Virus record (IMG/VR): IMGVR_UViG_3300043331_001777
Coordinates: 1 to 20,323 of that record
DNA from: a virus
DNA length: 20,323 nt
Direction: 5' to 3' (one strand)
The translations under genes were made by a program, and so were the position numbers. Below, piece by piece: positions 14,390 to 20,323 of the stretch (the first letter of the stretch is position 1; each line of letters starts with the position of its first letter). The notes under the pieces were generated by a model. It saw only the letters and a list, made by a program, of their open reading frames with translations. It made no database searches and had not been told where the DNA came from.

Positions 14390-14647
14390 ATGCCACGCCT
14401 GGACAAACAGAGTAGCGAACGCGTCGTCATCACGCGGGCCACGGAACGCCTGGGGCCAGAGGCCCTCACGCTTGCCGTGATTGACTACGTGCAGCAATTG
14501 CGGCAGGTGGTGGGCCAACAGCTCAATATCCTGCGGCAGCAGGCGGGGCTGCCCCCCCTGGAGGCGGACGTGCTCCCACGTCTAGACCGACAACGCCTGA
14601 TGCAGATATTGCGCCAGAAACTGCGCGACCAGCGCGGGGAGGACTAG
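14390..14647 (+). CDS. Small helical protein of unknown function (85 aa)
   Basis: ATG 14390 lies two bases after the previous stop. The same frame is open back to 14201, but that part is antagonised by the real upstream gene. The peptide is charged and helical: residues about 21-50 (A-L-T-L-A-V-I-D-Y-V-Q-Q-L-R-Q-V-V and on) could form a coiled coil. The C-terminal third is basic (R-L-M-Q-I-L-R-Q-K-L-R-D-Q-R). One base separates it from the next gene. It may be a short fibre-assembly helper or coiled-coil adaptor; there is no firm evidence for either. Confidence 0.7.
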   Translation: MPRLDKQSSERVVITRATERLGPEALTLAVIDYVQQLRQVVGQQLNILRQQAGLPPLEADVLPRLDRQRLMQILRQKLRDQRGED

Positions 14648-14648
14648 T

Positions 14649-15236
14649 ATGGCACAACTGGGCGCAGGGAGTGGGACCGACTATCCCAGCGCAATAGATA
14701 CCGTGGCGAGCTACGTCAACGGCGCCAATCCGCTGCCTGACAGCAATGCTCGCGTCGATGCCGAGCTCCTGAACGATCTACTCCTGGCGATTGAAGCACT
14801 CCAGATTACCCTGGGCGCCAATCCCCAGGGAAGCTTTGCCAGCGTGCGGGCGCGGCTCGATGGGCTGGCCCCTCCGACGACCACGCCAGGCGGCGCGGAG
14901 ACCACCGTGGCGGCGAACACGGGCGCCACCACGCTGACCTCCTCGGCCCTCATTCCCGCCAATGCCCGGATTGAAGCGGTGTTTATCGAGGTTGATACGA
15001 GTTTTGGCACCAGCAATGGCCTGACGGCCATCCATGTCGGCGGGCTCGGCCTCCTGGACCGCTGGGGCAGCACCATTGCGCTGACGGCGGGCACCAGGAC
15101 CGGCTTTCAGGATTTTACGACGAACGAGATGCCCACGACGACGGCCCCCACGGCGGTGACCATTACGGCCGCGAGCGGGACATTTGACAGTGTGGGGTCA
15201 CTGACCGTCACGGCAGAATTTAAACTGGCCCCCTAG
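14649..15236 (+). CDS. Tail fibre-like protein with helical neck and beta knob
   Basis: This 195-residue protein starts at ATG 14649. Residues about 8-72 are helical: D-Y-P-S-A-I-D-T-V, then A-R-V-D-A-E-L-L-N-D-L-L-L-A-I-E-A-L, ending with G-S-F-A-S-V-R-A-R-L-D-G. This type of N-terminal region occurs in environmental phage fibre proteins. From about residue 84 it is all beta (T-T-L-T-S-S-A-L-I-P-A-N-A-R-I, then L-D-R-W-G-S-T-I-A-L-T-A-G-T) and resembles a jelly-roll receptor-binding knob. It lies between the tip genes and the tailspike-like gene, as fibres do. Family is unnamed; a host-contact role is inferred from fold pattern and place. Confidence 0.65.
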   Translation: MAQLGAGSGTDYPSAIDTVASYVNGANPLPDSNARVDAELLNDLLLAIEALQITLGANPQGSFASVRARLDGLAPPTTTPGGAETTVAANTGATTLTSSALIPANARIEAVFIEVDTSFGTSNGLTAIHVGGLGLLDRWGSTIALTAGTRTGFQDFTTNEMPTTTAPTAVTITAASGTFDSVGSLTVTAEFKLAP

Positions 15237-15248
15237 AGAGGAACCGCT

Positions 15249-17279
15249 ATGCGCAAAACAATACTCTGGTGTCTACTCCTCTGCCTCGGGGCCGGTGTCG
15301 GCTCAGTCAGTCCGCAGCTCAACGCCACGCGGTATGAGAGCGCGAGCGGCTGCCATGCGCCAATTGGCTTCCCTGGACAGGCCAGCCTGAGTGCTGCCGT
15401 CAATGAACTGACATTCCCCAGTTGCCTCCGCATCGGCAGGCCGCTCGCAGCAGGGGTACTCGCCACGAGCGCCGGCGACTGGACCGTGACCAGCAACCTC
15501 ACGGTGCCGGCCAATATCCGGCTCAAGCTCGAACCTGGCCCGCTCCTCACGCCCAGTACGGGCGTCACGCTGACCCTGGGCAGTTGCCCCGATGCCGGCC
15601 CCTATCGCATTTTTGCCGGGGCGGGCACGGTGACGTTTTCCCCAGGTGCGTGCCATTTTGTCTACCCGGAATGGTGGTATGACGGTGGGGGCAACTGGCT
15701 GAGCGCCCTCAATAAAGCCCTGGAAGCCGTCGCTGCAAGTAAGGGCACGATGCTGCTCGGGGCCAAAACCTACCCGTATACCGGAGAACTCCTCTACCCC
15801 GCTGGCGTGAATATCCAGGGCGTCTCGTTCCGGGATACGATTCTGCAACCCAGTACCGGCGTGGGCCTGACGCCGACGGACCCCAACGCTATCTACGAGC
15901 GGAATACGTTCAAAGATTTTGCGATTGTCTGTAGCGACAGCAGCGCCCCCTATACGTGCACCGTGGGTCTGCGCCTGGCGTCTGCGCGGCGCAATCACCT
16001 GGAAAACCTCTTTGTGCAGTTCATGGCGCAGGATGGCATCCTCTTCTCGACGGGCACGGGGCTCAACCCGTTCTACAATACGCTGACCAATATCTGGGTC
16101 CGCAACGTCGAAACGGGGAACTGCTACCGCCAGGTCGCCACCGGGGGCGAGCAGCCCAATGCCACGCGCATCATTGGCGGCCACTACGGCGCCTGTGCCA
16201 CCGCCCTGATGATTACGGACGGCTCCACCGGCAGTGTGGTCGGGAGCGCCCTGGAAGGCGTCACGGCGGACTTTATGAGCATCGGCGGGAATGCCTGGAT
16301 GATGAACGCGACTAGAATGGAAAACAACACGTACCTCGGCCCAGATCATGGCATTGTCTTCACCGGCACCAGCGTCGACGGGTTTACCATGAGCAACACC
16401 ACACTGGTCGGCGGCTCAGTGGTGACGACGCTCCTGGACGATATGTCCTATTGCCTCACCAATAATCGCATCAACGGGGAGGTGGTGCCCGACGAATGCC
16501 CCATGAAAGATATGGCCGGACCCCTGTCGCAGGTCGGCAATCCCTGGGCGTGCTGGGGGCAGGAAGAGAATCTGGCGACCGCGACGGAGGCGCTGGGAGC
16601 CAGCGACTGGGTCACGATCTCAGGCAGTCTGAGCGTCAGCTCCAATACGGTGGTGGACCCGCTGGGCACCAGCCTGGCCGACCGCATTACGTTTACGGGC
16701 AGTACGAATATCCGAGCACTGCTGACCACGACCACGGCAAGCGGACGCCTCGTCTATTACGGGGCCTGGCTGAAGTCCCCCACGTTCGGCCGCATCCAGT
16801 GGGAACTCCTCGCCACCGGGGGCGGCGGAACGGAGCCGGTCGCACGCGGACAATGGAACCTCACGCCGAACTGGCAGTATCACTATATCACGCATCAATT
16901 CTGCACCACGGGCACTGGGGGATGCAACATTGCCGCAGGCGACACCATCCGGCTCGGCTTTCGGAACACCGATGTGGACAGCATGGTCGACCTTCTTGAC
17001 GTGTTTGGCGTGCAGCTCGGGCTGGGGGCACACCCGCGCTGCTATGTCACGGTGGGCAATGCGGCGCCGACCGTGGCGGCGCGGAATAAAACGACGATCC
17101 GCACCAAAATAGACGCCTCGGCGCAGTCCCTGCGCATTACGTCCGCCACCACCTGTGATGATAGCCTGTTTGATGTCGATGATAACGCCACACTGTGCCT
17201 GGATAATGACGCCAATGGGGGGAGCGGGGCGCTGTGCGTGCGCGTGAGTGGCCTGTGGAAATGCGTCAATCTCAACTAG
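15249..17279 (+). CDS. Exported beta-helix tailspike-like protein with C-terminal carbohydrate-binding-like domain
   Basis: This 676-residue protein starts at ATG 15249 behind AGAGAGGA (15234-15241). Residues 1-22 look like a Sec signal peptide: M-R-K, a Leu-rich core, then G-A-G-V-G-S-V-S. After a beta region, Y-P-E-W-W near residue 139 and N-W-L-S-A-L-N-K-A-L-E-A-V mark the entry to a pectate-lyase-like parallel beta-helix, residues about 150-420 (N-T-L-T-N-I-W-V, G-G-H-Y-G rungs). Such spikes cut or bind surface polysaccharide. Residues about 440-600 resemble a jelly-roll carbohydrate-binding module (W-L-K-S-P, L-T-P-N-W-Q-Y). The mature part has 18 Cys, fitting a disulfide-bonded extracellular protein. 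Catalytic residues cannot be picked by eye. Its stop overlaps the stop of the convergent - strand gene. Confidence 0.75.
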   Translation: MRKTILWCLLLCLGAGVGSVSPQLNATRYESASGCHAPIGFPGQASLSAAVNELTFPSCLRIGRPLAAGVLATSAGDWTVTSNLTVPANIRLKLEPGPLLTPSTGVTLTLGSCPDAGPYRIFAGAGTVTFSPGACHFVYPEWWYDGGGNWLSALNKALEAVAASKGTMLLGAKTYPYTGELLYPAGVNIQGVSFRDTILQPSTGVGLTPTDPNAIYERNTFKDFAIVCSDSSAPYTCTVGLRLASARRNHLENLFVQFMAQDGILFSTGTGLNPFYNTLTNIWVRNVETGNCYRQVATGGEQPNATRIIGGHYGACATALMITDGSTGSVVGSALEGVTADFMSIGGNAWMMNATRMENNTYLGPDHGIVFTGTSVDGFTMSNTTLVGGSVVTTLLDDMSYCLTNNRINGEVVPDECPMKDMAGPLSQVGNPWACWGQEENLATATEALGASDWVTISGSLSVSSNTVVDPLGTSLADRITFTGSTNIRALLTTTTASGRLVYYGAWLKSPTFGRIQWELLATGGGGTEPVARGQWNLTPNWQYHYITHQFCTTGTGGCNIAAGDTIRLGFRNTDVDSMVDLLDVFGVQLGLGAHPRCYVTVGNAAPTVAARNKTTIRTKIDASAQSLRITSATTCDDSLFDVDDNATLCLDNDANGGSGALCVRVSGLWKCVNLN

Positions 17280-17788
17280 TCGGCGGGCACGGACGGCGGG
17301 ACGCCTTGCAGCTGGACCATCAGGGCCTTGACCCGTTCCAGGTACGCCTGTGCCGGGGCGGAATAGGTGACAAGCATTGGGCCATCACTCCGGGGCGGGG
17401 GCGGGCCGAATCGCCACGCCACGATCAGATCATCCTGGCTATAGACCTGCGGCAGGAGCCACTCAATCTGCCGGAGCCCCACTTCGAGATTCCAGGCCGG
17501 ATGACAAAGCAGGGTCAAATACGGCACCTCACAGCCCCGCTGCCGCGCCACGGTGCCTGGAATCTGGAGCAACCCCCAGCGGGTGCGCTGCTGCATGCGT
17601 TCCGTGTTGACGGGAATGCCGAGGCGCTCAGCCCACTGCACGGGCTGCACCAGGGGGCTGCGCTGTGACTCGTAGTGCACCATCTCGGACACGCCCGCAC
17701 TTTCGGTCTCAATCAGCGCGGCGACCAGGACCGCATCAATCCGGCGGGCAGTACAGATCCAGGCAATATAGGGGAGCCAACTCTGCAT
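17276..17788 (-). CDS. SLT-type lytic transglycosylase / endolysin-like enzyme
   Basis: This 170-residue protein starts at the complement of 17788, behind AAGGAGG. A longer frame upstream has no comparable start signal. The lysozyme-like SLT fold is seen as A-A-L-I-E-T-E-S-A-G (catalytic Glu probably E29), W-G-L-L-Q-I (71-76), N-L-E-V-G-L-R (100-106) and I-V-A-W-R-F-G-P (122-129). Lytic transglycosylases cut the MurNAc-GlcNAc bond of peptidoglycan. There is no signal peptide, so export would need a holin or virion packaging. Its ATG shares one base with the upstream stop (TAATG). On the opposite strand to the tail genes and last in a cassette, it is more likely a lysis enzyme than a tail component. 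C86 and C95 are extra. Confidence 0.78.
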   Translation of the reverse strand: MQSWLPYIAWICTARRIDAVLVAALIETESAGVSEMVHYESQRSPLVQPVQWAERLGIPVNTERMQQRTRWGLLQIPGTVARQRGCEVPYLTLLCHPAWNLEVGLRQIEWLLPQVYSQDDLIVAWRFGPPPPRSDGPMLVTYSAPAQAYLERVKALMVQLQGVPPSVPAD

Positions 17789-18006
17789 TAATCCTCCTTG
17801 CGGGGGCGTAATTCTCTCGCCAGCACTTCTACTGCCTGCTGCACCCGACACGCCAGCAGATGGAGCCCGTGGGCATGGAGCAGCGGGAGGCACTTTTCCA
17901 GTTCATACACGGCGGCGCGCATCTGCGGCGTGACCGGCAACGGCGTCGGTTCAGGACGGGAGCGCCGTCGGGGCCGATACCGTGCCGCGCGGGTCATGAC
18001 CGGCAC
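17788..18006 (-). CDS. Small helical protein of unknown function (72 aa)
   Basis: I do not recognise this protein. Its stop TAA overlaps the ATG of the transglycosylase gene, which supports a real, coupled gene. It starts at GTG 18006 or ATG 17997; neither has a clear ribosome site, so reinitiation after the upstream stop at 18010-18012 is likely. The first 25 residues are strongly basic and Pro-rich (R-Y-R-P-R-R-R-S-R-P). The rest forms amphipathic helices (R-A-A-V-Y-E-L-E-K-C-L-P-L-L). The basic arm could contact nucleic acid. No holin-like hydrophobic segment is seen. Confidence 0.65.
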   Translation of the reverse strand: MPVMTRAARYRPRRRSRPEPTPLPVTPQMRAAVYELEKCLPLLHAHGLHLLACRVQQAVEVLARELRPRKED

Positions 18007-18009
18007 GCC

Positions 18010-18342
18010 CTACGCCAGCCCGGAGACCAGGAGACTCGGCGGACGCAGACACAGCGCCCGGGGGGACCGACACCAGTCGCACAGCCCGGTCTGCTGCTCT
18101 GTGCGACTCTGCAACAGCGCGCCATCACGGGAACAGCGGGGCCGGGGATCCTGGGCGATCCGAGGCCACGGCGGGGCCGGCAGCCGATCTTTGGCGTCCT
18201 GGAGCACCAGGAGCGCCGCAGCGCCGGACAGGCCATGGTCGCGTACTAAATGCTGCTGCATCCGGGGCCGGGCGACCCGCAACAGATGACAGCAGGAATA
18301 ATAAATGCGGGTGCGGTGGCGCTGGGCGGTGAGGTCAATCAT
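18010..18342 (-). CDS. Cysteine-containing protein of unknown function (110 aa)
   Basis: ATG at 18342 overlaps the end of the DUF1064-like gene by eight bases; a GTG at 18348 is an alternative start. The protein is basic and has C17, C18, C70 and a cluster C88-x2-C91-x6-C98 near the C-terminus. The cluster resembles a zinc knuckle or ribbon half-site. Residues about 20-52 look helical (HLLRVARPRMQQHLV and A-A-A-L-L-V-L-Q-D-A). It belongs to a chain of four overlapping genes ending in the lytic enzyme. A DNA-binding or regulatory role is possible; no family is recognised. Confidence 0.6.
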   Translation of the reverse strand: MIDLTAQRHRTRIYYSCCHLLRVARPRMQQHLVRDHGLSGAAALLVLQDAKDRLPAPPWPRIAQDPRPRCSRDGALLQSRTEQQTGLCDWCRSPRALCLRPPSLLVSGLA

Positions 18343-18763
18343 GGGCACGCGCTCCCCGATCCAGGGTGATGGTCCACCCCCGCGATTCCCACTCCTGCTG
18401 ATACAGGGCCAGGAACACCCGCCACCGAAATTTTGCGGGGGCGGGGAAATAGCCCTTCACCTCGATCAACTCGCGGGTGGCATCTGTATGGATAATAACA
18501 AAATCCGCGCGGTATGTCCCCACCTGCTGCCCATTGACCACCAGAGGAAAATCCACCTGCCGCGCCCAGCTGGTAATCTCGCCCGCCTGGACCCGGGCAT
18601 CGAGGGTAAACGCCAGCCGTGCCTCACGGGCGGAATGGTACAGGATGCCATTGTACCGGCGCTGCTCCGGTAGGCTGACATGATATTTGTTGCCCGATTC
18701 GCCCTGCTGCATCAAGGCCCGGTAGGCCGCCGCAGTCATGCGGGTGGATAGTTCACGCGCCAT
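18335..18763 (-). CDS. DUF1064-like PD-(D/E)xK nuclease
   Basis: The best start is ATG 18763, with AAGAGG about nine bases upstream; an open frame continues to 18814 without a good start. The 142 residues contain Y38-N-G-I-L-Y-H-S-A-R-E48-A, a long helix, V-D-F-P-L-V-V, then A-D87-F-V-I and L-I-E101-V-K103-G. These match the DUF1064 family (PF06356), a small phage nuclease family with the PD-(D/E)xK metal-binding core D ... ExK. E48 is a possible extra metal or fold residue. Such enzymes are thought to act on replication or recombination intermediates or on packaging. All core residues are present, so activity is plausible. The last eight bases overlap the next gene. Confidence 0.75.
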   Translation of the reverse strand: MARELSTRMTAAAYRALMQQGESGNKYHVSLPEQRRYNGILYHSAREARLAFTLDARVQAGEITSWARQVDFPLVVNGQQVGTYRADFVIIHTDATRELIEVKGYFPAPAKFRWRVFLALYQQEWESRGWTITLDRGARAHD

Positions 18764-18783
18764 CAGGTGCACCCTCTTGCCAT

Positions 18784-18882
18784 TCAACAGCGCGCCCGTA
18801 CTGCTGCTGGGCATCCTGCTCTTTCAGCCAGCGCGGGGCATGCTGTGGTGGAATACGGCGTCAATCGCATGATTTTTGCCAT
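18784..18882 (-). CDS. Very small gene, possibly frameshifted (32 codons)
   Basis: A strong AGGAGG lies seven bases before ATG 18882. That frame gives only 32 residues, beginning M-A-K-I-M-R-L and ending at TGA 18786-18784. The +1 frame from about 18860 down to TGA 18755-18753 looks more protein-like (R-R-I-P-P-Q-H-A-P-R-W-L-K-E-Q-D). It would overlap the DUF1064-like start by 11 bases, the normal pattern here. Skipping one base near 18861 would join them into a 42-residue basic protein. Function is unknown. A real +1 shift, a sequence error, or an unrelated leader peptide are all possible. Confidence 0.4.
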   Translation of the reverse strand: MAKIMRLTPYSTTACPALAERAGCPAAVRARC

Positions 18883-18960
18883 TAAAAGTCCTCCTTCTGG
18901 GGAACAGGGGGCATTGGAACCATGGCTCCATGACACATACGGGCCTCCGGTGCCTGGCGG

Positions 18961-18991
18961 GGGGCGAGAGAAGGCCGGACCCTCTCGCCCC
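18961..18991 (-). other. GC-rich 10-bp hairpin downstream of the nuclease gene
   Basis: GGGGCGAGAG (18961-18970) pairs perfectly with CTCTCGCCCC (18982-18991) around 11 bases that can add a GG/CC pair. It lies 45 bases beyond the stop of the secreted nuclease gene on the - strand. No T-run follows on either strand, so it is not a classic intrinsic terminator. It may stabilise the mRNA end, stall polymerase or separate expression of the two gene groups. The rest of this gap (18883-18960) holds only the small gene's ribosome site and a near-palindrome around CCATGG. Confidence 0.6.
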
Positions 18992-18993
18992 GA

Positions 18994-19015
18994 GGATGTG
19001 CCGTAAACCACATCC
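18994..19015 (-). other. Second hairpin between nuclease gene and small gene
   Basis: GGATGTG (18994-19000) pairs with CACATCC (19009-19015) around an eight-base loop. It is two bases from the 10-bp hairpin, so the two stems could stack in the transcript. Confidence 0.55.
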
Positions 19016-19035
19016 CCATGGACCGCGCAGGGGTG

Positions 19036-19494
19036 TTAATCGCACCAGGACTGGCGCCCAGTCCCATACGGCCGCGCATAGCCCGCCGCCAGCATCGCGT
19101 CAGACAGGGACACGGGCGGCTCCCCAATCGTCACATCTGCAATCACGCGGCCATACATATCCGGCACCAGGGTCTGCACCACCACGGGGGTCTGCTCCAG
19201 CAATCGTGCGAGGGCCGCAGTGGCCGCGATGGCCCACTCGCGTTCTGCGGGACAGCGGGCCTGCCGTTCTGCGGTATCGTACCCCCGAGGCCGAATGCGC
19301 GCGAGCACGGTGGTAGTCATATTGAACCAGAGGGGGATACTGATCGTGCCTTCAAAGGTATCCCCGTCAATGACCCGCGTGACCGCCACAGGATAGGGAC
19401 CGTCCATCTGAGGCAGCGCACTGGCGTGAGCACTGGACAACGCCAGACTGGCACAGACACTGATGAACACGAGGCGGGACACTCTGGGACGCAT
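19036..19494 (-). CDS. Secreted staphylococcal-nuclease-type (thermonuclease) enzyme
   Basis: This 152-residue protein starts at ATG 19494. Residues 1-27 are a Sec signal peptide (basic M-R-P-R-V-S-R, hydrophobic core, then S-S-A-H-A-S-A). The mature part is an SNase domain: V-I-D-G-D-T (D45, equivalent to D21 of the S. aureus enzyme), R68, Y-D73-T-A-E76 (D40, T41, E43) and Y-G-R116 (R87). All catalytic positions are present. These Ca-dependent enzymes cut DNA and RNA. The C-terminal L-A-A-G-Y-A-R-P-Y segment is family-typical. C81 and C151 could form a disulfide. It follows a second exported protein by 15 bases, with AGCAGG as a weak ribosome site. It may act in the periplasm or outside the cell on host or competing DNA. 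Confidence 0.85.
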   Translation of the reverse strand: MRPRVSRLVFISVCASLALSSAHASALPQMDGPYPVAVTRVIDGDTFEGTISIPLWFNMTTTVLARIRPRGYDTAERQARCPAEREWAIAATAALARLLEQTPVVVQTLVPDMYGRVIADVTIGEPPVSLSDAMLAAGYARPYGTGRQSWCD

Positions 19495-19509
19495 ACGGGC
19501 GCCTGCTCG

Positions 19510-19941
19510 TTACGGCCGCGCATCGAGCAGGCCCGCCTGCACCGTACAACCCGCAATATCGCCCCGCAGGCGCGTCGGCAGCAGCGCCGAGACCCCGGGG
19601 GCCGTCACCGTAAACCGCAAGTCCAGCAAGCGCCGCGCATGGGGGGTGCCGAACGCCTCGCTCCGCAGCACCGCACAGGTCAGGCGATCACGCCCATAGT
19701 TGATCGCTTCCCGGACGCACGTGCCTTGCGCATCCTGCGGCACGCGGGGCGTCAAGCTATTCCCCTGGAACAACACATCCAACTGCGCATCGTCAAAGGA
19801 GGCGGGCAGGCCAAACATGAGAATAGGAATCGACACCAGCGCCCCCACCGGGGCCACGGTATCGGGGATATGGACCGTACAGGCGGCGGAGGCAGCGGCC
19901 ACCGTCCACACACTCAGGAGGAAACCGAGGATTGTCCGCAT
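19510..19941 (-). CDS. Secreted cohesin-like protein with four cysteines
   Basis: This 143-residue protein starts at ATG 19941 with AAGGG upstream. Residues 1-19 are a Sec signal peptide ending in A-A-A-S-A; C21 is not in a good lipobox. The mature part has alternating strands: P-V-G-A-L-V-S-I-P-I, D-D-A-Q-L-D-V-L-F, R-L-L-D-L-R-F-T-V-T-A. This resembles a cohesin-like or carbohydrate-binding-like jelly-roll. C21, C75, C89 and C132 could make two disulfides. It overlaps the upstream gene by 28 bases and precedes the secreted nuclease by 15, so the two are probably co-expressed and may act together. The fold call is tentative; other beta-sandwich families are possible. Confidence 0.65.
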   Translation of the reverse strand: MRTILGFLLSVWTVAAASAACTVHIPDTVAPVGALVSIPILMFGLPASFDDAQLDVLFQGNSLTPRVPQDAQGTCVREAINYGRDRLTCAVLRSEAFGTPHARRLLDLRFTVTAPGVSALLPTRLRGDIAGCTVQAGLLDARP

Positions 19942-20222
19942 ACTTCGTGCCCTTCAGAGAGAGGTGATCCTTTCAATACGCTCGCCTTATACGCGCAGAA
20001 TGCGCCAAAAATGGCATCGACCAGGCCCCCGGGCAAGTGCTGCACCAGGGCGCCCACGAGAATCGCGGCTTCCGCAGTATAGGACGCCTGGGCCAGCGCG
20101 AGCGCCTGGCGAGACGCGCGGGGGGTATCAGGGACCATGATCCGTTGCGTGGCCACATCCGTATCAAACATCAGGGTCAGTGGCGTGCCGGGACTGGCAT
20201 GGTAGGAATGTAAGACGCGCAT
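19914..20222 (-). CDS. Protein of unknown function (102 aa)
   Basis: ATG at 20222 shares one base with the stop of the upstream partial gene (TGATG), so translation is likely coupled. The N-terminus is beta-like (M-R-V-L-H-S-Y-H-A-S-P-G). The middle is a long helical stretch (R-Q-A-L-A-L-A-Q-A-S-Y-T-A-E-A-A-I-L-V-G-A-L-V) and a mildly hydrophobic G-G-L-V-D-A-I-F-G-A-F follows. I do not recognise it. It lies ahead of two secreted proteins. Membrane association is possible but weakly supported. Confidence 0.6.
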   Translation of the reverse strand: MRVLHSYHASPGTPLTLMFDTDVATQRIMVPDTPRASRQALALAQASYTAEAAILVGALVQHLPGGLVDAIFGAFCAYKASVLKGSPLSEGHEVCGQSSVSS

Positions 20223-20323
20223 CAGGCCTGTCCTCCCTGCACCACCGGGGCGGCCTGTGCCTCAAGCAAATCTCCCAGGTTTTGGGCAAAGCCCCACCGC
20301 TGCTGGTCTGTCGTCTCGGCATC
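20222..20323 (-). CDS. C-terminal end of a gene entering from the right edge (partial)
   Basis: The - strand frame is open from the window edge to TGA 20224-20222, giving 33 residues with W-G-F-A-Q-N-L-G-D-L-L-E-A near the middle. Its stop overlaps the next ATG by one base. It shows the - strand operon continues to the right. Nothing can be said of function. Confidence 0.55.
   Translation of the reverse strand, partial: DAETTDQQRWGFAQNLGDLLEAQAAPVVQGGQA

Noticed and set aside
17789-17893. N-terminal extension of the transglycosylase to 17893
   Set aside because: The extra residues are Pro/Arg-rich and overlap another gene; AAGGAGG points to the start at 17788.
19018-20082. A 354-codon + strand frame across the secreted protein genes
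   Set aside because: It crosses two - strand genes with signal peptides and an SNase active site; its Arg/His/Gly-rich sequence is a shadow.
1-20323. CRISPR array, tRNA, rRNA, insertion sequence, integrase or attachment site
   Set aside because: No regular spacer repeats, cloverleaf, transposase or integrase motif was seen on either strand. This was by eye, so a short tRNA-like element could be missed.

Overview
The window is a GC-rich, tightly packed stretch of tailed-phage (Caudoviricetes) DNA, from either a free phage genome or a prophage. It carries the head-tail joining and tail genes of a long-tailed siphovirus in lambda-like order. No bacterial housekeeping gene, tRNA, rRNA, CRISPR array, integrase or insertion sequence was seen. 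The host cannot be named from the sequence. The NlpC/P60 tail-tip hydrolase, the lytic transglycosylase and several Sec-type signal peptides suit a bacterial host with an ordinary peptidoglycan wall, probably Gram-negative.

Left part, + strand, 1-1432: the 3' end of an upstream gene, a head-tail connector-like protein, a head-closure/stopper-like protein, an HK97 gp10-like protein and a small unknown protein. Their starts and stops overlap or nearly touch. This block ends at a strong intrinsic terminator (1477-1520) whose U-tract runs straight into the ribosome binding site of the next gene.

Middle, + strand, 1535-13953: the tail assembly line. In order it holds a tail terminator, a small C2H2 zinc-finger-like protein, the major tail tube protein and the G/GT tail assembly chaperone pair with a canonical A_AAA_AAC -1 frameshift site. 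A 1354-residue tape measure with several sets of internal repeats follows. The tail-tip set comes next: an M-like distal protein, an L-like/DUF1833-like protein, a 46-residue membrane protein, an NlpC/P60 hydrolase and a 1503-residue tip protein that appears to fuse lambda gpI-like and gpJ-like parts. The tube protein and the M-like protein share a small beta domain of the E1-FCCH type.

Right end of the + strand, 13956-17279: three small tail- or fibre-associated proteins and a 676-residue beta-helix tailspike-like protein. The last has a Sec signal peptide and 18 cysteines in its mature part, which is odd for a virion protein.

From 17276 to 20323 everything is on the - strand and converges on the tailspike gene; the two stop codons share the bases CTAG. 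Reading leftward the cassette holds a partial gene, an unknown 102-residue protein, a secreted four-cysteine cohesin-like protein, a secreted staphylococcal-nuclease-type enzyme and a 153-base gap with two hairpins. Then come a very small and possibly frameshifted gene, a DUF1064-like PD-(D/E)xK nuclease, two unknown small proteins and an SLT-type lytic transglycosylase. The best candidates for little-described biology are the secreted nuclease/cohesin-like pair, the exported disulfide-rich tailspike, the shared FCCH-like decoration of tube and tip, and the terminator inside the structural operon.
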